From assembly GCA_040755535.1 (NCBI GenBank), contig JBFMAV010000013.1, forward strand, positions 9,537 to 73,536: DNA of 64,000 bases. Reading direction: 5' to 3'. The translations under genes were made by a program, and so were the position numbers. Of the stretch, positions 51,324-59,234 are shown in pieces (position 1 is the stretch's first letter; each line of letters starts with the position of its first letter). Source of the DNA: Aquabacter sp040755535 (lineage in GTDB: Bacteria > Pseudomonadota > Alphaproteobacteria > Rhizobiales > Xanthobacteraceae). The notes under the pieces were generated by a model that was not told where the DNA came from, did no database searches, and saw nothing but the letters and a program-made list of their open reading frames with translations.

Positions 51324-52036
51324 GGCACGGCCTCGCGCAGCACGCCGGGCAGGTCGTCGATACTGTCGAGCACGAGATCGGCGAACGGCGCCATGTCCTC
51401 CACGGGCGCCGGGCCGGTGCGCACCAGGATGAAGCGCGCGCCCGCGCCCCGCGCGGCGGCGAGATCATGGGCGCTGTCGCCCACCACCGCCATCTGCGGA
51501 CCCGACAGGCCGAACCGCGCGCCCATGGCCGTGATCATGCCCGCGCCGGGCTTGGAGCCGAAGCCGGAATCATAGCCATGCACCGCGCCGAACAAGGGCA
51601 GGATGCCGAGCGCCTCCGCCTGAAGGCGGGCATTGGCTTCCGCGTCATTGGTCACCATGCCGAGCATCAGGCCCTGACGGTGGAGCGCCCGCAACGTCTG
51701 CTGCACCTGCCCGATGGGGGTCAGGCAGCGCAGGCCCTCCGCGCTGAACAAGGCGTCGATGCGGCTGAAGAAGGCGTCGCTCGGCTCCCGCCCCAAGGCG
51801 TCGGCCCAGAGCGGCCCGTAATGCGCCGAGGAACCGGCGACCAGGGGCGAGGTGGGCAGAAAGCGTTCCTCGTCCGCCAGATAGTGGCTCGCCTGTTCCA
51901 GCCGGGCGAGGGCGGCGGTGTCGTCGGCGGCGAGCGTGCGCATGACCGCGCCGGCGGCGGGCCCCCAGGTCCGGTCGAAATGGACGAGGGTGCCGTCCTT
52001 GTCGAACAGGAGCGCCCGAAGGCCGGGTAGGGACAT
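51317..52036 (-). CDS. HAD superfamily phosphatase (phosphoglycolate phosphatase-like)
   Basis: A 239-residue HAD-IA hydrolase. Motif I is FDKDGTL (nucleophile Asp12, Asp14), motif II MVTNDA, motif III the Lys in GFGSKPGAGM, motif IV VVGDSAHDLAAARGAG. The cap domain is helical. Phosphoglycolate phosphatase is the closest generic assignment, but substrate specificity cannot be inferred. It comes first in the HAD-DUF1499 unit. Confidence 0.87.
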   Translation of the reverse strand: MSLPGLRALLFDKDGTLVHFDRTWGPAAGAVMRTLAADDTAALARLEQASHYLADEERFLPTSPLVAGSSAHYGPLWADALGREPSDAFFSRIDALFSAEGLRCLTPIGQVQQTLRALHRQGLMLGMVTNDAEANARLQAEALGILPLFGAVHGYDSGFGSKPGAGMITAMGARFGLSGPQMAVVGDSAHDLAAARGAGARFILVRTGPAPVEDMAPFADLVLDSIDDLPGVLREAVPC

Positions 52037-52173
52037 GCGCACACCGTGGGCGCGAAATGCGCCGCCTCACGCATCAATCACGACTGGCGGGCTTCATCAA
52101 TCCCCGGCGCGATCCGCGCCATCGCGGCCGCCGGGGTTTTCTCGCGGCGGGCGAGCCCCTAAAGTCGCGCCCG

Positions 52174-53229
52174 ATGCAGATGGTTCGCGTTTCTCCCTTT
52201 GCGCCGCGCGCCGCGTGGCGCGGCCTGTCCCTCGCCGCGCTCGTGATCGCGGCCGGCGGGCTCGCCTCGGGCGCCCTGGCGGCGCCGCCCGTCGCCCAAT
52301 GGCCTCGCCTGCCGCGCGCGGACGTACCCATCCCCCAGCCGAGGCCCATGGATCTCGGCGAGGAGGCGGAGGATGAGGCCGAGGAAGAGGGGCCGGCCGC
52401 TGGGACGCAGGCCGCTCCCGTCCCGCCTGCCGCCCGTCCCGCCCCGGCAGCACCCGCGGTGGCCGACGCGGTGGCGCCGGGGGATTTGCCCGCGCTCTGC
52501 AAGGCGCTGGTGGAGGAAAAGACCATTCTGGCCGAGCGCGCACCGCCGGTGCCGGCCCAGGATGGATGCAGCCTTCCGGTGCCGGTGCGCATCAGCGCCG
52601 TGCGCCTTGCTGACGGCAATCTCGCCGCCCTCTCCCCGCCCGCCATCATGCGCTGCGAGGCGGTGGCGGCGGTGGCCCAATGGGTGCGCGAGGATATCGG
52701 CCCGGCCGTGGCGGCGCTCGGCACGCGGCTCGAAACGGTGCGGGTGGCGGATTCCTACCAATGCCGCACGCGCAACCGCCGCAAGGGGGCCCAAATCAGC
52801 GAACACGGCCAAGGCAATGCCTTCGACACCTACGGTTTCGTGCTGGCCGATGGCCGGGCGCTGACGGTGAAGGGCTCCCAGATGCCGGTGGAGTTCCAGA
52901 CCGACCTGAAGGCCACCGCCTGCAAGCGGTTCACGACAGTACTCGGGCCGGGCTCGGACGGCTTCCACGAAGACCACATCCATGTGGACCTCGCGGTGCG
53001 CCGCCTCGATATCCGGCTGTGCAAATGGACCATCAAGGCGCCTGCGCCGGCGCAGGTCGCGCGGGCTGAGCCGAAACCCGCCCAGGCCGAGGGCGCATCC
53101 GCTCCCGGCCAAGCCGCCCCGCAACCGGCCAAAGAGGCGGAGACGCAAGAGGCAGCGGAGATGGATGCCATCGCCGATGTGCCGCTGCCGCCGCGCCGGC
53201 CGGCCGGGCTCGGGCGATCAGGCGGATAG
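52174..53229 (+). CDS. extensin-like C-terminal domain protein
   Basis: A 351-residue exported protein. An N-terminal signal/anchor (SLAALVIAAGGLASGALA) is followed by a Pro/Ala/Glu-rich linker (about 45-110), and the extensin-like domain (about 115-290). That domain has Cys-rich landmarks (ALCKAL, GCSLPVPV, RCEAVAAVAQWV, SYQCRTRNRRKGAQISEHGQGNAFD, HEDHIHVDL). The His/Asp pattern of the last motifs resembles metal-dependent peptidoglycan peptidases. A second low-complexity Pro/Ala tail ends in PLPPRRP. Likely a periplasmic cell-wall factor. Confidence 0.85.
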   Translation: MQMVRVSPFAPRAAWRGLSLAALVIAAGGLASGALAAPPVAQWPRLPRADVPIPQPRPMDLGEEAEDEAEEEGPAAGTQAAPVPPAARPAPAAPAVADAVAPGDLPALCKALVEEKTILAERAPPVPAQDGCSLPVPVRISAVRLADGNLAALSPPAIMRCEAVAAVAQWVREDIGPAVAALGTRLETVRVADSYQCRTRNRRKGAQISEHGQGNAFDTYGFVLADGRALTVKGSQMPVEFQTDLKATACKRFTTVLGPGSDGFHEDHIHVDLAVRRLDIRLCKWTIKAPAPAQVARAEPKPAQAEGASAPGQAAPQPAKEAETQEAAEMDAIADVPLPPRRPAGLGRSGG

Positions 53230-53341
53230 AGGTCTGCGGGCGGGGGCGAGACCGGTTCTAAGAGCGTGTGCGGTCCGTCACGTCCCGCGTACCGGTGGCC
53301 GAGGCAGACCGGTTGCGCGTCTCGAACCGCGCCCCAAACGC

Positions 53342-53368
53342 AAAATGCCCGGCCGAAGCCGGGCATTC
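53342..53368. terminator. bidirectional hairpin between convergent wall genes
   Basis: Ten-bp stem AATGCCCGGC/GCCGGGCATT with loop CGAA and four A on the left side (T on the minus strand). It lies closest to the L,D-transpeptidase stop and is likely its terminator. Confidence 0.75.
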
Positions 53369-53393
53369 TCGTCTGCTGCGAGCAGGCGAAGGC

Positions 53394-53996
53394 TCAGAGC
53401 ACCACCACCGACGCGCCCTGGGGCACGCGGTTGTAGAGGTCGATGACGTCCTCGTTCAGCATCCGGATGCAGCCGGAGGAGATCGCCTGGCCCAGCAGTT
53501 CCGGCTGGTTGGTGCCGTGGATGCGGAACAGGGTGTCTCGGTTGCCCTGGTAGAGATAGAGCGCGCGGGCACCCATCGGATTATGCGGGCCGGGGCCCAC
53601 ATAAGCGGGCAGGCCGGCGATGCGCTGGTGGATTTCCGGGGTGGGCGTCCAGCTCGGCCATTCGGCCTTTCGGCCGATCTTTGCGTTGCCGCGGAAAGCG
53701 AGGCTTTCCTCGCCCACCGTCACGCCATAGCGGATGGCGGTGCCGTCGCCCTGGATCAGGTAGAGGAACCGCTTGTCGGTATCCACGACGATGGTGCCGG
53801 GCGTTTCCTTACCGTCATATTTGACGATATGGCGCGCAAACTCTCCGTCGGGACGAACCTTCGGATAGGGCGCATTTGCCAAAAGCTGCTTGTCGCGCGG
53901 CTTCAGAGCCGCCTCCGGCGCAGGTTGAGGGGTGCTCGTCATGCAGCCCGCCAGCCCCAACCCCAGCAGAACAGCCGTAACCGTCCGCACCCTCAT
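53394..53996 (-). CDS. L,D-transpeptidase (YkuD) lipoprotein
   Basis: Forms 3-3 peptidoglycan cross-links or anchors proteins to the wall. The 200-residue product has a lipobox (LAGC, Cys18) and a YkuD domain with the catalytic triad motif IHGTNQPELLGQAISSGCIRM (His160, Cys176). The N-terminal part of the domain has GTIVVDTDKRFLYLIQG. Such enzymes are important in Hyphomicrobiales, whose polar growth depends on L,D-linkages. Its neighbour is another presumed wall protein. Confidence 0.93.
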   Translation of the reverse strand: MRVRTVTAVLLGLGLAGCMTSTPQPAPEAALKPRDKQLLANAPYPKVRPDGEFARHIVKYDGKETPGTIVVDTDKRFLYLIQGDGTAIRYGVTVGEESLAFRGNAKIGRKAEWPSWTPTPEIHQRIAGLPAYVGPGPHNPMGARALYLYQGNRDTLFRIHGTNQPELLGQAISSGCIRMLNEDVIDLYNRVPQGASVVVL

Positions 53997-54304
53997 GTCC
54001 GCCTCGCGAGAATCATGGTGAATAACATCTTCAGACAGGACTTAAACGAACCCGGGCCAGCCTAGAAGGGGCCACAAAGGCGCCACGTTGCGGTGCCGCG
54101 AAGGCGTGGCAAAAATGTCTCAGCTCATGCCCTTTCGTCACCGTTAACCCGGCTTTGCAAGGTTCGCGCGATCCTTACGCAATAAGACCTTGGGTGAGCC
54201 ACCGCATTTGCACAGTTTCGACGCAGTTGCTCACCATCTGTCGGGGGTCTTGAGAGGACGGCGCAAACCAATTAGGCACGCGCCGAGCGTAACGGAGAGT
54301 CATC
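53997..54304. other. intergenic region upstream of the 68-residue protein gene
   Basis: 308 bases between divergent genes. It contains a hairpin GCCACG...CGTGGC (about 54078-54106), a TTAAC-containing tract near 54144 and CAAACCAATTAGG near the small gene. No gene, tRNA or clear promoter pair was seen. Confidence 0.4.
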
Positions 54305-54511
54305 ATGGCCAACGTCCAACCCGCGCAGGAACAGGCTCAGCGCGCGGCGGTCACGAAGAGCACCTATGGCGAGCAGGCGCAGCAGTGGCGCGACATCGGC
54401 ATCCCCGCCGTCGCGGCTGGCGCGCGCTACGCGAGCACCACCGACGCGCAGGCGGCTGGTGAGCCGAAGAAGATCGTGACGCTTCGCGACATCGATCACC
54501 TCGCGGCCTGA
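54305..54511 (+). CDS. hypothetical 68-residue protein
   Basis: Not recognised. The product is hydrophilic, Ala/Gln-rich at the N-terminus (MANVQPAQEQAQRAAVTKS), without signal peptide or membrane segment, and ends in KKIVTLRDIDHLAA. A GGAGAG motif six bases before the ATG and the long upstream regulatory gap support it as a real gene. It precedes corA by 85 bases in the same direction, but co-transcription is not certain. Confidence 0.6.
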   Translation: MANVQPAQEQAQRAAVTKSTYGEQAQQWRDIGIPAVAAGARYASTTDAQAAGEPKKIVTLRDIDHLAA

Positions 54512-54596
54512 TCGGCGCGCGGATCTGTCCCTTGTCCGGAACGTTTGGCACGCGGACCCGTTCGGCCCGCGCTGCGGCAACTGAGCGAAACCGGAC

Positions 54597-55565
54597 ATGC
54601 TGACGGCCTATGAACTAGTCGCGGGACGGCTCGTCCCGCACGTGATTTCGGCCGGTGAAACGGTGCCGGCCGGCGCGCTCTGGCTGGATCTCGCCTCTCC
54701 GCAAAGCGGCGAGGATGCGGCGGCCGAGGCCGCGTTTGGCGCGTCCATCCCGACGCGCGACGACCTGCGCAAGATCGAACCCTCCAGCCGGCTCTATGAA
54801 GAGGACGGCGTCCGCTTCATGACGCTCTCCGTCCTGGTGGGCGGCAATGGCGAGGGATGGGCGCTGGCGCCGCTCAGCCTCATGTTGAGCAAGGGGCGCC
54901 TCGTCACGGTGCGCTACGACGAAGCCCTGGCCTTTCCCAGCCTTATGAGCCGCCTGCAGAAAGCCTGTCCCGACACGGCCGGGGGCGACACCATTTTGGT
55001 GGACATGGTCGAAGCCATCATCGATCGCACTGCGGACGTGCTGGAAGAGGCCGGGCAGGACATCGAACGCCTGTCGCAGCGGATCTTCGAGCGGGCGCGC
55101 ACCCGGCGCGACTATCGGGCCATCCTGACCCATGTGGGACGCAAGGAAGGCTTGATGTCGAGCGCGCGCGAGGCGCTGAACTCGCTCTCGCGCATGCTGG
55201 CCTTTCTCAGTCTGTCGGATGAAAGCCAGGCCTATGTGCGCAAGAGCCTGAAGGCGGACATCAAAAGCATGTCGCGCGACGTGCAAGGGCTCTCGGACTA
55301 CGCGACCTTCCTCGCCAACAAGCTGCAATTCATGCTCGACGGTACTGTGGGCCTCGTGAGCCTGGAGCAGAACAACATCATCAAGATTTTCGCCGTGCTC
55401 TCGGTGGTCTTCATGCCGCCGACCCTGATCGCGTCCATCTATGGGATGAATTTCGAGCACATTCCCGAGTTGCGGTTCGTCGCCGGCTATCCCATCGCGC
55501 TGGTAGCCATGGTCGTGTCGGCCATCGCCCCCTATCTCTTCTTCAAATGGCGCGGGTGGCTTTAG
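54597..55565 (+). CDS. corA: CorA family magnesium/cobalt transporter
   Basis: Pentameric divalent-cation channel. The 322-residue protein has the long cytoplasmic alpha/beta and helical domain (1-255), including RAREALNSLSRMLAFLS-type helix, then two C-terminal transmembrane helices. The channel signature YGMNFEHIPEL (GMN at 283-285) lies at the end of TM1, followed by an acidic loop. The start MLTAYELVAG is typical for alphaproteobacterial CorA. The C-terminal FFKWRGWL is the usual KWL-type tail. Confidence 0.95.
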   Translation: MLTAYELVAGRLVPHVISAGETVPAGALWLDLASPQSGEDAAAEAAFGASIPTRDDLRKIEPSSRLYEEDGVRFMTLSVLVGGNGEGWALAPLSLMLSKGRLVTVRYDEALAFPSLMSRLQKACPDTAGGDTILVDMVEAIIDRTADVLEEAGQDIERLSQRIFERARTRRDYRAILTHVGRKEGLMSSAREALNSLSRMLAFLSLSDESQAYVRKSLKADIKSMSRDVQGLSDYATFLANKLQFMLDGTVGLVSLEQNNIIKIFAVLSVVFMPPTLIASIYGMNFEHIPELRFVAGYPIALVAMVVSAIAPYLFFKWRGWL

Positions 55566-55592
55566 CGGCGGAGCCCCCGCGCGTGCGCGGTC

Positions 55593-56342
55593 TCACACGT
55601 TCTGTCCGCCGTCGATGTGGATTTCGGCCCCGTTCACATAGGACGAGGTCTCGCTGCACAGCACATAGATGATCTTGGCCACCTCGTCCGGCGTGCCGAG
55701 CCGGCGCAGGGGAATTTCCGCGACGATCTTGTCGGTGCCCGGAGAGAGGATGGCGGTGTCGATCTCGCCCGGCGCGATGGCATTGACCCGCACGCCGCGC
55801 GGGCCGAAGTCGCGCGCCATTTCCCGCGTCAGCGCCGCCAGTGCCGCCTTGGACGTGGCATAGGCCGCGCCGGCGAAGGGGTGGACGCGCGAGCCGGCGA
55901 TGGAGGTGACGTTCAGCACCGAGCCGCGCGCCGCTTCCAGCTCGCTCATCAGACCGCGTGCCAGCATGATGGGCGCGAAGAAATTGACCTGGAACACCTG
56001 CATCCAGGTGGCCAGCTCGGTGTGCAGGGTGTCGAGCCGGGCTCCGCCCGGTCCCTTGGGCGAAATGCCCGCATTGTTCACCAAAGCGTGCAGTTCGCCG
56101 TTGGGCAGGCGGCTGCGGATTTCCTCGACCGCTGTGGCGGTGTCCGAGGGGTTGGCGAGGTCCACCTGGATATGGTCCTCGGGGCCGGCGCCCCAGGGGC
56201 ATTGCTCCGGAAACGGATGGCGCGAACAGGTGATGACCCGCCACCCCGCGCTGGAGAACCGCTTGACGGTCGCATGCCCGATCCCGCGCGAGGCCCCGGT
56301 GAGGAGCATGATGCGCTGCGGCTGGTTGGTGCTGGCGGACAT
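55593..56342 (-). CDS. SDR family oxidoreductase
   Basis: A 249-residue classical short-chain dehydrogenase. The cofactor motif is TGASRGIGHATVKRF, followed by NNAGISP, the Ser in NVTSIAGS, YATSK and the C-terminal SSYVNGAEIHIDGGQNV. The residue after the second beta strand (SRHPFPEQC) suggests NADP preference (inference). The ATG at MSASTNQP follows GAAAGG. Substrate unknown; it shares the strand with pdxH, 93 bases downstream of it. Confidence 0.88.
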   Translation of the reverse strand: MSASTNQPQRIMLLTGASRGIGHATVKRFSSAGWRVITCSRHPFPEQCPWGAGPEDHIQVDLANPSDTATAVEEIRSRLPNGELHALVNNAGISPKGPGGARLDTLHTELATWMQVFQVNFFAPIMLARGLMSELEAARGSVLNVTSIAGSRVHPFAGAAYATSKAALAALTREMARDFGPRGVRVNAIAPGEIDTAILSPGTDKIVAEIPLRRLGTPDEVAKIIYVLCSETSSYVNGAEIHIDGGQNV

Positions 56343-56435
56343 GGAGCAATGGCCTTTCAGGACCGTTGGGTCCCGCGACGGAGGAAATTGGCGTGCGGCG
56401 GGGCAGGACACGCCGCCGCCCCGCAGGTGCGGGGA

Positions 56436-57074
56436 TCAGGGATAGAGGCGGGTCTTCGTCCAGTTCCCGTCGGACGCGCTGCGCTGGAAGGTAACGCGGT
56501 CATGGAGGCGGAACGGACGGTCGTGCCAGAATTCGATGGCGCTCGGCAGAATGCGGAAGCCGGTCCAGTGGGGCGGGCGCGGAACCTCGCTGACGCCGAA
56601 GCGCGCGGTGGTCGCGGCCACCGCCGCCTCCAGCGCGAACCGGCCCTCCAGGGGGCGGGATTGCTGGCTCGCCCAGGCGCCGATCTGTGACAGGCGCGGA
56701 CGCGAGGCGAAATAGGCGTCCGCTTCAGCATCGCTGACTTGCTCCACCGGCCCACGCACGCGCACCTGCCGGCGCAGCGACTTCCAGTGAAACACCGCCG
56801 CCGCCTTGGGCTGGCCCGCGAGTTCGCGGCCCTTGGCGCTCCCGGTATTGGTGAAGAAGACGAAGCCGCGCTCGTCGAAGCCGTTCAGCAGCACCATGCG
56901 CACGTCGGGCAGCCCGGTTTCGTCGACGGTGGCGAGCGCCATGGCGTTCGGGTCGTTGGGCTCCGATTTGCGCGCCTCTTCAAGCCATTCGACAAACAGG
57001 CGGAAAGGTTCGCCGGCTTCGGTGAAATCACCGCTTGTTAAGGGGTTTGTGGCTTCCATGGAGACATCGGACAT
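56436..57074 (-). CDS. pdxH: pyridoxamine 5'-phosphate oxidase
   Basis: FMN enzyme for the last step of PLP synthesis and salvage. The 212-residue product has the family blocks NAMALATVDETGLPDVRMVLLNG, the FMN-binding FFTNTGSAKGREL and HWKSLRRQVRVRGPVE, and the C-terminal signature EFWHDRPFRLHDRVTF...WTKTRLYP. The start at MSDVSMEA is favoured by homology length. It diverges from the lipoprotein and dnaJ genes, an order kept in related genomes. Confidence 0.96.
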   Translation of the reverse strand: MSDVSMEATNPLTSGDFTEAGEPFRLFVEWLEEARKSEPNDPNAMALATVDETGLPDVRMVLLNGFDERGFVFFTNTGSAKGRELAGQPKAAAVFHWKSLRRQVRVRGPVEQVSDAEADAYFASRPRLSQIGAWASQQSRPLEGRFALEAAVAATTARFGVSEVPRPPHWTGFRILPSAIEFWHDRPFRLHDRVTFQRSASDGNWTKTRLYP

Positions 57075-57172
57075 GCTGAGGGGCCTTCGCGGTGCGGCGA
57101 CACATGGTGATTTCAAATCCCGGTCGATCCGTCCGGCCTCTATATAGAGGTGTCCGCGCCTCCCGCCCAGCG

Positions 57173-57601
57173 GTGAGCTTGGTGCGATCGGCGGGGCTTT
57201 TCGTCTGCCTGTGGGCCTTGCAAGGCTGCGGCGCCCTGCGCCTTTCGGAACCGGTGGACCCGATCGTGACGGGATCGGTGAAGATTCAGCAGGCCGCGCT
57301 CACGGTGCCGGAGGGCGAGGCGCCGAGCGGCATCGTCGCCAGCGACTGGGCACAGGCCAAGATCGCCCTGGATCAGGCCCTGGCCTCGCCCGACAAGGCG
57401 GCGAGCATTCCCTGGGACAACCCCAAGACCGGCGCGCGCGGCACCGCCACGCCCATCGGCTCGGCCGGCGCGGACGGCTGCCGGGAGTTTCGCATCGGCG
57501 TTGTCGGCGCGGCGGGCGAGCAATGGGTCCAAGGATCGGCATGCAAGGATGCCAAGGGGGGCGTTTCCCTCTCCCAGGTGCGGGTTCTCGGGCGCGCGTG
57601 A
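57173..57601 (+). CDS. RT0821/Lpp0805 family surface lipoprotein, GTG start
   Basis: A 142-residue lipoprotein resembling rickettsial 17-kDa-type surface antigens. The GTG start gives a short signal peptide with the lipobox LQGC (Cys19). The mature part holds SDWAQAKIALDQAL, WDNPKTGARGTATPIG and CREFRI, the core pattern of this family, and two further Cys residues. A TATATAGAGG tract just upstream may be part of the promoter. Probably an outer-membrane-attached lipoprotein of unknown function. Confidence 0.75.
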   Translation: MSLVRSAGLFVCLWALQGCGALRLSEPVDPIVTGSVKIQQAALTVPEGEAPSGIVASDWAQAKIALDQALASPDKAASIPWDNPKTGARGTATPIGSAGADGCREFRIGVVGAAGEQWVQGSACKDAKGGVSLSQVRVLGRA

Positions 57602-57771
57602 CCCAGGCGTGCGCGCTCGCGCCCTCTTCCAAAAGGGCGTGAATCGCGTTCAATGGCGCACATGCGGGGCGACGGGTGGCGTGGGGCCAGCCAGGGCGTT
57701 GCAATCGGGCAACAGCACCCCACATGAAGGCTGCGACCGGCCGGAAAGCGCCGGTCCCGAGGTGATATTGC

Positions 57772-58722
57772 ATGCGCGATCCATACGACGTTCTCGGCGT
57801 GGCCAAGGGCGCGGACGAAGGCGAGATCAAGCGCGCCTATCGGCGGCTCGCCAAGAAGTTGCATCCGGACTCCAATACGGACGATCCGAAGGCGCAGGAT
57901 AAGTTTGCCGAATTGACCGGCGCCTATGACCTGCTCTCCGACAAGGAGAAGCGCGCCCAGTTCGACCGGGGCGAGATCGATGCGGAGGGCAAGCCCCGCA
58001 TGCATGATTTCGCCGGCTTCGGCGGCGGCGGCCGCCCCCGTCCGGGTGGCTTCTCCGGTTTCGACGGCGACACAATTTTCGAAAGCTTCTCCTTCGGTCC
58101 CGAGGGCGCCCGGCGCCATGGCGCCGGCCGGGCCGGGGCGGGGGGGGCGTTCGATGACATTGGCGACCTGTTCGGCTTCGGCCGCCAGCGCCGCAGTGCC
58201 GGCGGCGGCTTCCAGCCCCAGCCGGGCGCGGACATCGAGATCACGCTCCCGGTCAGCTATGAGGAGGCGGCGGCCGGCGCGAGCAAGCGTGTCGCGCTCC
58301 CCAATGGCAAGCAGGTGGACGTGAAGGTGGCGGCCGGCACTGTCGAGGGCCACCGCATGCGCCTGAAGGGGCAGGGCGAGCCGAGCCCCACGGGCGGGCC
58401 AGCGGGCGATGCCTATGTGACCATCTCCTATGCGCCGTCCGCCGTGTTCCGGCGCGAGGGCGAGGATTTGCGCCAGGAGGTGCCGGTGGCGCTGGAGGAT
58501 GCGGTGCTGGGCACCAAGGTCCGCGTGCCGACCCTCACCGGCGCGGTGGACCTCAATGTCCCCGCCTGGACCTCCGGCGGCAAGGTGTTCCGCCTGCGCG
58601 GCAAGGGCCTGCCCAGGGCGAGCGGCGGGCACGGCGACCTGCTGGTGGAAATCAGCCTCCAGCTCCCCGCCGACAAGGACGGCGAGCTCGAAGCCCTGAT
58701 GAGGAAGCGCCGCGGCGCCTGA
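57772..58722 (+). CDS. DnaJ-class molecular chaperone (CbpA-like)
   Basis: Hsp40 co-chaperone without the zinc-finger domain. The 316-residue protein has a J domain (1-65; DPYDVLGV, HPD at 31-33), a Gly/Phe-rich linker (about 78-150) and the two C-terminal beta-barrel substrate-binding domains (about 155-310; DIEITLPVSYEEAAAGASKRV, GPAGDAYVTI, GSGKVFRLRGKGLP-like). The layout matches CbpA/DnaJ type B proteins. It stands as the last gene of a lipoprotein-dnaJ stretch. Confidence 0.93.
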   Translation: MRDPYDVLGVAKGADEGEIKRAYRRLAKKLHPDSNTDDPKAQDKFAELTGAYDLLSDKEKRAQFDRGEIDAEGKPRMHDFAGFGGGGRPRPGGFSGFDGDTIFESFSFGPEGARRHGAGRAGAGGAFDDIGDLFGFGRQRRSAGGGFQPQPGADIEITLPVSYEEAAAGASKRVALPNGKQVDVKVAAGTVEGHRMRLKGQGEPSPTGGPAGDAYVTISYAPSAVFRREGEDLRQEVPVALEDAVLGTKVRVPTLTGAVDLNVPAWTSGGKVFRLRGKGLPRASGGHGDLLVEISLQLPADKDGELEALMRKRRGA

Positions 58723-59234
58723 GGCCACGGGAGGAACATGCGCCGGCGGGCGGCAGCGTTTCCGACGCGTGCGCGCACGTCCGCTCTCCGGCCAGCCAAG
58801 CTCTGCGCCGGTTATGCGGGCGGGCGCAGATCGCCCGTGCGGCGACAGGCGATCAAGGCTCGCGAGGTTTCGTCGCACCGAGTGGCCAGGTGCTTCGCTT
58901 TGCAGGCGTTTCAGTCTTGACAGGCCAGCCGACCCTCTTCGGCTTCCGCGCGGAGAAGTGCCGCGCAAACCCCCGAGATCTCTGGATTCTGCGCCCCTTC
59001 GCGACAAGAAAATGAAGCGCGTCCAGAGTCATAGGCGGTAAACCATAGCCGCGAATCAAGTTGCGCGACGGGATACATTAAGATTTAGTCACCAGCCGTA
59101 GGTGCTCAAGGTTCCGCTTGCGCGCGGGGAAGGGCTGTTCGGTCACCACCGGACGCTCGGCGCGGCGGAGAGCCGGAGCAAAGCCATACGGCGGGGGCCG
59201 GACGGCGAGCATGGATTTGTTTTAGGAGCGTCCG
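58723..59234. other. intergenic region upstream of the 1076-residue protein gene
   Basis: 512 bases with no convincing gene; short frames on both strands lack ribosome-binding sites or homology. Two GANTC sites (GAGTC and GAATC, around 59022-59056) and TAAACCAT, one base off the TTAACCAT octamer linked to CtrA in rhizobia, lie between 59020 and 59060. A role as a cell-cycle-controlled promoter is only a suggestion. Confidence 0.4.

Noticed and set aside
58738..59059. Short frames on both strands in the gap after dnaJ
   Set aside because: Arg-rich low-complexity translations without ribosome-binding sites or homology.
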